Part shown: piece by piece, positions 6,212 to 13,465 of the stretch
How the letters are laid out: each line of letters opens with the position of its first letter
Position numbering within the stretch: the stretch's first letter is position 1
From: MB1-2 sp046566065
Lineage (GTDB): Bacteria > Actinomycetota > CADDZG01 > WHSQ01
Length of the DNA: 16,064 nucleotides
NCBI GenBank assembly: GCA_046566065.1
Contig: JBKHXK010000044.1
Coordinates: 1 to 16,064 of the forward strand
Direction of reading: 5' to 3'
Position numbers and translations under genes: made by a program
Notes under the pieces: generated by a model
Seen by the model: only the letters and a program-made list of their open reading frames with translations
Told to the model about the DNA's origin: nothing
Databases searched by the model: none

Positions 6212-7648
6212 TCAGGGTTCTATGTTGGACATGACGTGCTTGATGCGCGTGTAGTCCTCCAGGCCGTACATGGACAGGTCTTTCCCGTACCCCGAGTGCT
6301 TGAAGCCGCCATGCGGCATCTCGGCGACCAGGGGGATGTGGGTGTTGATCCAGACGCAGCCGAAGTCGAGTCCCTTCGCCATCCGCATCGCACGCCCGTG
6401 GTCCTTGGTCCACACGCTGGAAGCCAGGCCGTACTCGACGCCGTTCGCCCACTCGAGGGCCTTGGCCTCGTCATCGAAGCGCTGCACGGTGATGACGGGC
6501 CCGAAGATCTCCTGCTGGATCAGCTCGTCCTGTTGCTGCAGGCCCGAGATCACGGTCGGTTCGAAGAAGTAGCCGGGGCGCTCGGCCACGCGCGTACCGC
6601 CGGTGACCACCTCTGCGTGGTCCGGAGCGCGGCCGACGAAACTCTCTACCCGCTTCAGCTGGTTCTCGTTGTTGAGGGGGCCGTAAGCGACGTCGGGATC
6701 TTCCGGCATGCCGGTGGCGGTGGCCTTCGCCTGGTTCGCGAGCTCCGACAGGAAGTCGTCGTGGATGCGGCTGCCGGCGAGCACGCGGGTCGCTGCCGTG
6801 CAGTCCTGACCCGCATTGAAGTAGCCGGTGGCTGCGATCATCTCGGCCGCGGCTTCGAGGTCCGCGTCGTCGAACACGATCACCGGGGCCTTGCCGCCGA
6901 GCTCCAGATGGACCTTCTTGAGATCGCTCGCCGCAGCCGCGGCCACCTCCATCCCCGCGCGCACGCTGCCGGTGAGCGAAGCCATGTCCGGCTCGGGATG
7001 GGAGATGAGGGCCGCGCCGGTATCGCGGCCCCCACAGACGACGTTGAAGACGCCCGGGGGCAGGAACTCGGCCATGACCTCGGCCATCCGCACGGTCGTG
7101 ACCGGCGTGGTGTCCGAGGGCTTGAGCACGACGGTGTTCCCCGCCGCAAGGGCGGGAGCCCATTTCCAGACCGCCATCATCATCGGGTAGTTCCACGGCG
7201 TCACCTGCGCGCAGACACCGATCGGCTCGCGGCGGATCCAAGAGGTGTGGCCCGCCATGTATTCGCCCGCCGACTTCCCCTCGAGCACGCGGGCCGCGCC
7301 GGCGAAGAACCGGATCTGGTCGATCATCGGTGGGATCTCTTCGTCCATCGTCAGCTGGATCGGCTTGCCGGTGTTCTCGGACTCGAGCCGCACGAACTCC
7401 TCCGCGCGCGACTCGAGGGCATCGGCGATGCGGATCAGCGCGAGGCTCCGCTCGGACGGGGTCGCGTCTCGCCACGAGGGAAAGGCGCGGCGCGCGGCGG
7501 CGCAGGCGGCATCGATGTCGGGCTGCGAGGACGCGGGGGCCTCGGCGAACCGCTCTCCGGTGGATGGGTTGATCAGCGGATAGGTCTTGCCCTCCGCGGC
7601 ATCGGTGTAGCGACCGTCGACGAAGTTCTGGAGCTTCCGTACCGTCAT
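6212..7648 (-). CDS. patD: Gamma-aminobutyraldehyde dehydrogenase (PatD-like)
   Basis: A 478-residue aldehyde dehydrogenase from ATG 7648 with a strong GGAGG six bases upstream. Catalytic residues: N153 (TPWNYP), K176 (VVLKPSDTTP), E249 (HLELGGK) and C283 (NAGQDCTAATR). The C-terminal stretch INTHIPLVAEMPHGG, followed by GYGKD and YGLEDYTRIKHVM, closely matches what I know of E. coli PatD/YdcW and actinobacterial aminobutyraldehyde dehydrogenases, which oxidise 4-aminobutanal (from putrescine transamination, as 1-pyrroline) to GABA using NAD. The surrounding regulator, aminotransferase and polyamine transporter support this role. It follows the PucR-type regulator by 168 bases in the same direction; that gap holds a GTTTGTACAC motif and one palindromic repeat, and the second repeat follows its stop codon directly, so the gene is bracketed by direct repeats. 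Confidence 0.93.
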   Translation of the reverse strand: MTVRKLQNFVDGRYTDAAEGKTYPLINPSTGERFAEAPASSQPDIDAACAAARRAFPSWRDATPSERSLALIRIADALESRAEEFVRLESENTGKPIQLTMDEEIPPMIDQIRFFAGAARVLEGKSAGEYMAGHTSWIRREPIGVCAQVTPWNYPMMMAVWKWAPALAAGNTVVLKPSDTTPVTTVRMAEVMAEFLPPGVFNVVCGGRDTGAALISHPEPDMASLTGSVRAGMEVAAAAASDLKKVHLELGGKAPVIVFDDADLEAAAEMIAATGYFNAGQDCTAATRVLAGSRIHDDFLSELANQAKATATGMPEDPDVAYGPLNNENQLKRVESFVGRAPDHAEVVTGGTRVAERPGYFFEPTVISGLQQQDELIQQEIFGPVITVQRFDDEAKALEWANGVEYGLASSVWTKDHGRAMRMAKGLDFGCVWINTHIPLVAEMPHGGFKHSGYGKDLSMYGLEDYTRIKHVMSNIEP

Positions 7649-7759
7649 GCGAGTCCTCCGTGAGAGAGCAACCGGCCTTGAAGAGATGCTAGCGGCGCTC
7701 CGGAGAAGTGCCGCCGCCCTCGCGGCCCACAGGCTCTCGGGCGTTTGTACACATTGACC
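7649..7759 (-). promoter_or_regulatory. Probable promoter/leader region of the aminobutyraldehyde dehydrogenase gene
   Basis: The gap before the start at 7648 has no plausible gene. On the minus strand it holds GGAGG as ribosome-binding site, a weak -10-like TAGCAT (7686-7691) and a small inverted repeat around CTCCGGAG with GCGGC/GCCGC arms (about 7692-7715). The candidate operator at 7743-7752 lies roughly 55 bases upstream of the -10-like element. The promoter assignment is tentative. Confidence 0.35.
7743..7752. promoter_or_regulatory. Candidate operator GTTTGTACAC upstream of the dehydrogenase gene
   Basis: The 10-base word GTTTGTACAC, with a palindromic TGTACA core, lies in the regulator-dehydrogenase gap. 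The identical word in inverse orientation (GTGTACAAAC) lies at 9382-9391, just before the regulator gene. Sharing between two promoter regions of a putative autoregulated pathway suggests a binding site for the PucR-type protein; two sites are few, so this is inference. Confidence 0.45.
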
Positions 7760-7764
7760 AACCG

Positions 7765-7815
7765 TTCTGACGTTGGAAAAGCACGCCTAGACGTGCACCA
7801 GTTAACTCAGAACGG
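7765..7815 (-). repeat. Palindromic repeat, copy B, directly after the regulator stop codon
   Basis: Same element as 6161-6211 (45 of 51 identical), beginning two bases after the regulator's stop. Here the outer arms are perfect and longer: AACCGTTCTGA (7760-7770) and TCAGAACGGTT (7807-7817), the latter including the first base of the stop triplet. The inner minus-strand hairpin GCACG-TCTAGG-CGTGC is followed by TTTT, so it could act as an intrinsic terminator or attenuator between the regulator and dehydrogenase genes. Loop bases differ from copy A while both stems are kept, which argues for a conserved structure. Confidence 0.8.
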
Positions 7816-7816
7816 T

Positions 7817-9373
7817 TCAGGGGAGGGTGTCGGCGGCTTTGCAGGCGAGCCAGATCTCCATGCGGTCCTCGGGGTCGAAGAGGTCCCGGGACAGGAGCTC
7901 CTGGGCCTGGTTGACGCGGTAGCGCAGGGTGTGACGGTGCACGCCGAGGGCCTGAGCCCCCTCCTCCCACCGTCCGCCGGCCTCGACGAAGGCCCGGACG
8001 GAGGCAACCAGGTCGGAGCCGCGCTCCGCATCCCTCTCCATCAGGGGGCCCAGCACCGAACCGACGAAGCTCTCGAGCACGGCCCGGGACTGCGAGCCCA
8101 GCAACAGCCGGTACGCGCCGAGATCGTCACCGGTCGCCACCCGGGTGCTCTCGGGAGCGGCGCGCAGGGCGAGGGCCGCGGCCTGGAACGAATCACGAAG
8201 GGCGGCCGGGGCGACGGCTCCGCCCACGCCGATCCGCGCGCCCTCCAGATCCGGGCCTTGCTCCGGCCACCGCTCCAAGGCTCGTCGGGCGAGGCCGACC
8301 GGATCGGGATGCACGACGACTGCGACGACCCTGCCCTCCACCACCGCCACGCAGGCTCGCTCGGCCCCCTCGCCCAGCCGGTCCTCGAGCACGGCCGCCA
8401 GTGGCTCCACATCGGCTGCGGGGTCGGCCGGCTCCGCGATCATGACGGTCAGCTCCGCCGCGGGCGGGAACCCGGCCAGCCCCAGACGTCGCATCAAGGG
8501 AGCGCCGGTGAGAGACCCCTCGAGAGCCTCGATCAAGGTCTCTGCTGCCAGGGTTCGCTCGACCTCCGCGACCGCTCGGCGGGACGCCAGCAGAAGACCC
8601 AGGACCGTGACCGCGTGTCTGACCACCAGACGATCCCGGACCTCGAGCCGGCCCGGGCGCCCGAACACGACGATCCCGTCCGTACCCTTCGTCGACACGA
8701 CGCCCAACGCGAGGACCGCGCCCGCCGGGTCGAGGAGGGCGCTGGAGCGGCCGCCGGCTTCGGCAGCGAAGCCGGCGGGCAGCTTGGACCAAACCGCGGC
8801 GGCATCGGGGGCATCCACCGCGTCGCTCACCGCCCGGCCGACGACCTCGCCCTTCCGAGAGAACAGATAGACCCAGCCCGGCGCCATCCGAACGACCTCT
8901 TCGAGGATCTCGGTAGCACCGGAGCCCAGCGTCACCAGTCGGGTCAGCCGATCGTGGATCTCCTCGGACATCTCCAGTTCGCGCATCCGGTCCCGAGCGA
9001 GCGCGGACGACACGGCTTCGCCGATCGCGATGAAGGGCACCTGGTACGGGACCTCGAGCACGGGGAAACCCTCGCGGTCGGCAGCCCGCAGGATGGAAGG
9101 CGGCGCGGCATCGAATCCGAGCCCCACGCCCAGTCCCAGTCCGGCCAGCCCGGCCCTCGCGAGCCGCTTCAGGTAGGCGCGCTGATGGTTGGGCGAGCCC
9201 TTCATCCCGATGCCGGTGGTCAGCAGCAGCTCTCCTCCGGACAGCCATCGGGTGGGATCGGGCAACTCGGAGGCGTGGACCCAGCGGATCGGTCGATCGA
9301 GACCGGAGCGGCCCGCGACCGCATTCAGACCCAGCCCGGGTAGTTCGAGCAGATCCGCAACGGTCAGCGGCAT
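7817..9373 (-). CDS. PucR-family transcriptional regulator
   Basis: A 518-residue protein from ATG 9373. The N-terminal PucR domain covers about 1-125 (LTVADLLELPGL, GGELLLTTGIGM), a central sensor/GGDEF-like region follows, and the end (about 458-515) is the PucR-type C-terminal helix-turn-helix: FVEAGGRWEEGAQALGVHRH, then TLRYRVNQAQELL. Members control purine, amine or GABA catabolism and usually act near their own gene. It reads away from the aminotransferase-transporter arm and is followed by the aminobutyraldehyde dehydrogenase, so it most likely senses a polyamine or GABA-pathway metabolite and controls both arms. A GTGTACAAAC word lies 9 bases before its start and may mediate autoregulation. 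On the minus strand, TACACT sits 7 bases before ATG, which would fit a -10 element for a leaderless transcript. Confidence 0.92.
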   Translation of the reverse strand: MPLTVADLLELPGLGLNAVAGRSGLDRPIRWVHASELPDPTRWLSGGELLLTTGIGMKGSPNHQRAYLKRLARAGLAGLGLGVGLGFDAAPPSILRAADREGFPVLEVPYQVPFIAIGEAVSSALARDRMRELEMSEEIHDRLTRLVTLGSGATEILEEVVRMAPGWVYLFSRKGEVVGRAVSDAVDAPDAAAVWSKLPAGFAAEAGGRSSALLDPAGAVLALGVVSTKGTDGIVVFGRPGRLEVRDRLVVRHAVTVLGLLLASRRAVAEVERTLAAETLIEALEGSLTGAPLMRRLGLAGFPPAAELTVMIAEPADPAADVEPLAAVLEDRLGEGAERACVAVVEGRVVAVVVHPDPVGLARRALERWPEQGPDLEGARIGVGGAVAPAALRDSFQAAALALRAAPESTRVATGDDLGAYRLLLGSQSRAVLESFVGSVLGPLMERDAERGSDLVASVRAFVEAGGRWEEGAQALGVHRHTLRYRVNQAQELLSRDLFDPEDRMEIWLACKAADTLP

Positions 9374-9477
9374 AGTCCAGAGTGTACAAACCCCCCGGCG
9401 CCGCTACGCCGCCGCGGCTCCCCTGCTCGGTTCGGGGCGGTAGTAGCTTCCTCGCGACCGAGACCGAGGAGGGACCC
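9374..9477. promoter_or_regulatory. Divergent promoter region between the two arms
   Basis: The non-coding stretch between the regulator start and the leader ORF of the plus arm. It contains GTGTACAAAC near the regulator and GAGGAGG (9466-9472) near the plus-strand start. I see no convincing -35/-10 pair for the plus arm; position alone suggests promoters for both directions. Confidence 0.6.
9382..9391. promoter_or_regulatory. Candidate operator GTGTACAAAC / possible -10 of the regulator gene
   Basis: Exact reverse complement of the word at 7743-7752. On the minus strand it reads GTTTGTACAC, continuing to TACACT, which resembles a -10 hexamer and ends 7 bases before the regulator ATG. A repressor bound here would cover the regulator's own promoter. 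It could also be only a promoter element. Confidence 0.45.
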
Positions 9478-9513
9478 GTGACCGACCGAGCACTCCGGGC
9501 GATCCGTCCATGA
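9478..9513 (+). CDS. Possible 11-residue leader peptide coupled to the aminotransferase
   Basis: GTG at 9478 has a strong ribosome-binding site, GAGGAGG (9466-9472), five bases upstream. It opens an 11-codon frame, MTDRALRAIRP, ending in TGA at 9511-9513 that overlaps the aminotransferase start as ATGA. The aminotransferase ATG itself has no good Shine-Dalgarno sequence, so ribosomes may reach it by finishing this short frame. Three of the eleven codons are arginine, which may or may not be regulatory. It could also be a by-product of a different true start for the aminotransferase. Confidence 0.4.
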   Translation: MTDRALRAIRP

Positions 9514-10868
9514 GCGCGGAAGAGAACCGCGTGCGCGACGTCACGGGAGGAGTCCCCGGCCCCCGTTCCAAAGAGCTGACAGAGCGGCGAGATCGGGCGA
9601 TCCCCCGCGCCGTGTTCAACACGGTTCCGATCTTCGTAGCGGGTGGCGAGGGGGCCTCGGTCACCGATGTCGATGGGAACCGCTACATCGACCTCGCCGG
9701 AGGACTGGGGGTGTTGAACGTGGGCCGGGCGAACCCCCGGGTGCTCGAAGCGGTCCACGCGCAGGTCGACAGGTTCCTCCACGAATGCTTCCACGTATCG
9801 ATGTACGAGGGCTATGTCGAGCTGGCGGAAGCATTGAACCGTCTGGCGCCGGGTGACTTCGAGAAGAAGACGATGCTCGCCAACTCGGGCGCGGAGGCGG
9901 TCGAGAACGCGGTCAAGATCGCCCGCTACTCCACCGAGCGGGATGCGGTCGTCTGTTTCACCAACGCCTTCCACGGCCGCACGTTGATGGGCATGACGCT
10001 GACCGCCAAGGACATGCCCTACAAGGCCGGTTTCGGTCCCTATGCCCCCGAGGTCTATCGGGTCCCGTTCCCCTATTGCTATCGATGCCCCTTCGGGCTG
10101 GAGCATCCGTCATGCGGGATGGCGTGCGCCGAGCACACCGCCGACGTGATCGATTCGCAACTCGGCTCTTCCAACGTCGCCTGCGTGGTCATCGAGCCGG
10201 TGCAGGGCGAGGGAGGCTTCGTCGTCGCGCCGGACGATTTCATGCCCGCACTGCGAGCCCTCTGCTCGGACCGCGACATCTTGCTCGTGGACGACGAGGT
10301 ACAGACCGGCATGGGCCGAACCGGGAAGATGTTCGCGATCGAGCACTACGGGGTGGCTCCCGACATCATCACTACGGCCAAGTCTCTGGGCGCGGGGTTG
10401 CCGATCTCAGGCGTGACGGGACCCGCAGATGTGATGGAGGCTCCCCACGTCGGCGGCTTGGGCGGAACCTATGGCGGTAACCCGGTCGCCTGCGCCGCGG
10501 CCCTCGCGGTGCTCGCCGAGCTGACCGAGAACGACCTCCTCGGACGGGCCGAGCGTCAGGGCCGGCTGATACGCGAACGCCTCGATCCGCTGGCGGATGC
10601 GCTGGGCATCGTCGGCGAGGTGCGAGGATTGGGTCCCATGGTCGGCATCGAGCTTGTCGTCGACGAGCAGACGAAGGAGCCCAACAAGCTGGCCGCCGCG
10701 GGAGTGCTCAAACGGTGTCACGCCAACGGGGTGCTGGTCTTGAAGGCAGGCACCTACGACAACGTCGTTCGTCTCCTGGCTCCGCTGGTCATCTCCGACG
10801 ACGACCTGCACGAAGGCCTGGATGTCCTCGTGGACGCGCTCGAATGGGCGAACAAAGGGATGCCGTAG
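9510..10868 (+). CDS. gabT: Class III aminotransferase, GABA/putrescine type
   Basis: A 452-residue PLP enzyme of normal length for the family. Residues seen: SGAEAVENAVKIAR (phosphate cup, about 126-139), FHGRT, D262 in VDDEVQTG (pyridine nitrogen) and K291 in TTAKSLGAGLPIS (Schiff base); GGTYGGNP near the C-terminal third. ATG 9510 is used because the N-terminal PGPRSKEL segment is characteristic of GABA aminotransferases. It would move an amino group from GABA (or putrescine) to 2-oxoglutarate or pyruvate, giving succinic semialdehyde (or 4-aminobutanal). The next gene, an aldehyde dehydrogenase, begins right after its stop, and a polyamine transporter follows. Four cysteines in the pattern C190-x2-C-x8-C-x3-C206 could bind a metal or iron-sulfur centre. 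Which amine is used cannot be decided from sequence alone. Confidence 0.93.
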   Translation: MSAEENRVRDVTGGVPGPRSKELTERRDRAIPRAVFNTVPIFVAGGEGASVTDVDGNRYIDLAGGLGVLNVGRANPRVLEAVHAQVDRFLHECFHVSMYEGYVELAEALNRLAPGDFEKKTMLANSGAEAVENAVKIARYSTERDAVVCFTNAFHGRTLMGMTLTAKDMPYKAGFGPYAPEVYRVPFPYCYRCPFGLEHPSCGMACAEHTADVIDSQLGSSNVACVVIEPVQGEGGFVVAPDDFMPALRALCSDRDILLVDDEVQTGMGRTGKMFAIEHYGVAPDIITTAKSLGAGLPISGVTGPADVMEAPHVGGLGGTYGGNPVACAAALAVLAELTENDLLGRAERQGRLIRERLDPLADALGIVGEVRGLGPMVGIELVVDEQTKEPNKLAAAGVLKRCHANGVLVLKAGTYDNVVRLLAPLVISDDDLHEGLDVLVDALEWANKGMP

Positions 10869-12353
10869 GTGCTTATCGGCGGCGAGATGGTCGAGGGTGC
10901 GGGCGCTCCGGTGATCGTGGTCAACCCGGCCACCGAAGAGGAGATCGCAACGGTCCCTTCCGCCACCCCGGCGCAGGTTGACCAGGCCGTTCGCTCGTCG
11001 AAGGACGCCTTCAAGACCTGGCGCAATATGCCGGCGCCGGAGAGAGGCGAGCTGTTGCACGAGCTCTCATCCTGGATCACGGCGAACGCAGAGAGTCTTG
11101 CGGTGACGCTGACCCGCGAGGGCGGCAAGCCCCTCGTCGAGAACGCCGACGAGATGGGTTGGAGCGCGTCCTGCTTCGACTTCTACGCCGAGCTGGGACG
11201 CCTCGAGCGGGGCCGCGTGGTGCCCTCGGGTGAAGAGGGCCAACTGAACCTGGTGGTGAAAGAGCCCTATGGAGCGATCACCGCGATCGTTCCATGGAAC
11301 TACCCGATCCTCCTGCTCGCGTGGAAGCTCGCGCCGGCCCTGGCTGCAGGCAACACCGTGGTCGTGAAGCCGTCGCCGTACACGCCGCTGTCTACGCTCG
11401 AGCTGTGCGCCGGATTCGCAGACATCTTCCCTCCCGGCGTCGTGAACGTCGTGACCGGAGAGGCCGCGACCGGAGCGAGCCTGGTGGAGCATCCGGACAT
11501 CTCGATGGTGGCCTTCACCGGTTCCGTCGACACGGGCAAGGCCATCATGCGCAGCGCGGCCGAACAGCTGAAGAAGCTCCATCTCGAACTGGGTGGGAAA
11601 GACGCTTTCATCGTGTGTGACGACGTCGACCTGGAGGTCGCCGCCAAGGGAGCCGTGTGGTCCGCGTACCTCAACACCGGGCAGGTCTGCACGTCCGCCG
11701 AGCGCTTCTACGTGATGTCAGAGATCTACACGGATTTCGTCGACGCCATGGTTGCCGAGACCGAGAAGCTCGTTGTGGGTGACCCTATGAAAGACGAGAC
11801 CGACGTGGGCCCGATGGTCAGAGGCATCCAGCGCGACAAGGTCGAGTCCCAGCTGGAAGCGGCACGATCGTCCGGAGCGAAGGTCCTCACCGGCGGAGAC
11901 CGGGGCTCGTTCGACAGCGGCTACTTCCTGATGCCGGCCGTGGTGGTCGACGTAGACGACTCGATGGATCTGTTCAACCGAGAGACGTTCGGACCCGTGG
12001 CGCCGATCGCGCAGGTGGGCTCGCTCGACGAAGCGATCGAGCGCACGAACGCCAGCGAGTACGGGCTCGGCGCCAACGTGTACACGCAGCGGATGGACCG
12101 CATCCTGAAGGCGATGGAGGAGATCGACGCGGGAACGATCTGGTTCAACGACCCGCTCACCGACAACGAAGCCGCTCCCTTCGGCGGCATGAAGGCCTCG
12201 GGTGGAGCCCGCGAGCTCGGCCCCGAGGGCTTGGAGGAGTTCCGCCAGGCGAAACACATCCACATCGACGCCAAGATGGACGTGAAGTCGTGGTGGTACC
12301 CGTACAAGGACTACGTCCGCTACCAGGCCGAGCACGGCACGGCTCCGGGTTAG
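10869..12353 (+). CDS. Aldehyde dehydrogenase, probable succinic semialdehyde or aminoaldehyde dehydrogenase
   Basis: GTG at 10869 follows the aminotransferase stop without a gap; AAAGGGA about 8 bases upstream supports it. The 494-residue product has N144 (VPWNYP), K167 (VVVKPSPYTP), E240 (HLELGGK), C274 (NTGQVCTSAERF) and the ETFGPV motif. It oxidises an aldehyde to the acid with NAD(P). Being cotranscribed directly after a GABA-type aminotransferase, its likely substrate is that enzyme's product, succinic semialdehyde, although the GQVCTSAERF pocket also resembles betaine/aminoaldehyde dehydrogenases. An extended C-terminal tail (KSWWYPYKDYVRYQ) is rich in aromatics. The next gene starts three bases after its stop. 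Confidence 0.92.
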   Translation: MLIGGEMVEGAGAPVIVVNPATEEEIATVPSATPAQVDQAVRSSKDAFKTWRNMPAPERGELLHELSSWITANAESLAVTLTREGGKPLVENADEMGWSASCFDFYAELGRLERGRVVPSGEEGQLNLVVKEPYGAITAIVPWNYPILLLAWKLAPALAAGNTVVVKPSPYTPLSTLELCAGFADIFPPGVVNVVTGEAATGASLVEHPDISMVAFTGSVDTGKAIMRSAAEQLKKLHLELGGKDAFIVCDDVDLEVAAKGAVWSAYLNTGQVCTSAERFYVMSEIYTDFVDAMVAETEKLVVGDPMKDETDVGPMVRGIQRDKVESQLEAARSSGAKVLTGGDRGSFDSGYFLMPAVVVDVDDSMDLFNRETFGPVAPIAQVGSLDEAIERTNASEYGLGANVYTQRMDRILKAMEEIDAGTIWFNDPLTDNEAAPFGGMKASGGARELGPEGLEEFRQAKHIHIDAKMDVKSWWYPYKDYVRYQAEHGTAPG

Positions 12354-12355
12354 CG

Positions 12356-13465
12356 ATGGGCAGCGTCCGGCTCGAAGAGATCTCGAAATCCTTCAAAGGC
12401 ACCGTCGCGGTCGACCACGTGTCGCTGACGATCGAAGAAGGTGAGTTCTTCTCGCTTCTCGGGCCTTCGGGCTGTGGCAAGACGACGACGCTGCGCATGA
12501 TCGGCGGCTTCGAGGACCCCACCTCCGGACGGATCCATCTGGGAGGCCGGGACGTGACCGCGGAACCTCCGTTCAAGCGGAACGTGAACACCGTGTTCCA
12601 GTCGTACGCGCTGTTCCCCCACCTGAACGTCTTCGAGAACGTCGCCTACGGGTTGAAGCGCAAGAAGGTTGCGGGGGCCGAGATAACCAAGCGCGTCGAC
12701 GACATGCTCGAGCTGGTCGACCTCGCCGGATACGGGAGCCGCAGAACGACCCAGCTCTCCGGCGGTCAGCAGCAGCGGATCGCTCTCGCACGCGCTCTGG
12801 TCAACCGCCCGGAGGTCCTGCTGCTCGATGAGCCCCTCGGCGCGCTCGACCTGAAGCTACGGAAGCAGATGCAGATCGAGCTGAAGCGGATCCAGTCCGA
12901 GGTTGGGATCACGTTCATATACGTGACGCACGACCAAGAAGAAGCCATGACGATGTCGGACCGCATCGCGGTGATGAACGCCGGGCGCATGGAGCAGATC
13001 GGCCCCCCGGAAGAGGTCTACGAGCTTCCACGAACGGAGTTCGTCGCCGGCTTCCTCGGCGCGTCCAACCTCCTGAGCGGCGAAGTCGAGGGTGTCGACG
13101 GCGGATGGGCCAAGATCCGGCTCCGAAGCGGAGAGGTCGTGAAGGTTCCGGAGGAGCGCCTCTCGGAACGTGAAGGAGCGATCCGCATCGGGGTCCGTCC
13201 CGAGAAGCTCTCGATCGAGGGTGGAACGAGCGCCGGATCCAAAGAGAACTCGATAGCTGCAACGGTGGAGGTCGCCACCTACACCGGGGTCAGCACAGAC
13301 TATGGATGCAGGACGGACGACGGAGTGAAGATCACCGTCTACGTCCAGAACCTCGGGAACACCGCCGGCCCGGTAGCCCCCGGCAGCAAGGTGCGGCTCG
13401 GATGGAACCCCCAACACACCTTCGCAGTATCAGGCAGCAGCTCTACCAAGGAGGCCCACGGATGA
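12356..13465 (+). CDS. potA: Polyamine ABC transporter ATP-binding protein
   Basis: ATG 12356 lies two bases after the upstream stop; the frame is open further upstream but that part overlaps the dehydrogenase gene. The 369-residue ATPase has Walker A GPSGCGKT (36-43), Q-loop Q82 (VFQSYALFPHLNV), signature LSGGQ (134-138), Walker B LLLDEP with E159, D-loop GALD and H192 (THDQEEAM). Residues about 235-365 form the regulatory TOBE domain typical of the PotA/MalK group, and the ATPase powers import from the inner face of the membrane. The VFENVAYGL and GPPEEVYELP segments match PotA-like proteins. The stop overlaps the next start as ATGA, indicating an operon with the binding protein and two permeases. 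Confidence 0.94.
   Translation: MGSVRLEEISKSFKGTVAVDHVSLTIEEGEFFSLLGPSGCGKTTTLRMIGGFEDPTSGRIHLGGRDVTAEPPFKRNVNTVFQSYALFPHLNVFENVAYGLKRKKVAGAEITKRVDDMLELVDLAGYGSRRTTQLSGGQQQRIALARALVNRPEVLLLDEPLGALDLKLRKQMQIELKRIQSEVGITFIYVTHDQEEAMTMSDRIAVMNAGRMEQIGPPEEVYELPRTEFVAGFLGASNLLSGEVEGVDGGWAKIRLRSGEVVKVPEERLSEREGAIRIGVRPEKLSIEGGTSAGSKENSIAATVEVATYTGVSTDYGCRTDDGVKITVYVQNLGNTAGPVAPGSKVRLGWNPQHTFAVSGSSSTKEAHG

Noticed and set aside
6236..7663. Long plus-strand open frame opposite patD
   Set aside because: Antisense shadow in GC-rich DNA; His/Arg/Asp-rich product without motifs, while the opposite frame is a complete aldehyde dehydrogenase.
6161..7815. The two palindromic repeats as integron attC sites
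   Set aside because: They do follow stop codons, but the required RYYYAAC start and GTTRRRY end are missing on either strand, and no integrase is present.
8193..10106. Long minus-strand frame of 637 codons over the regulator and aminotransferase
   Set aside because: It spans two real genes in other frames plus their promoter region; low-complexity Arg/Gly composition and no domain.
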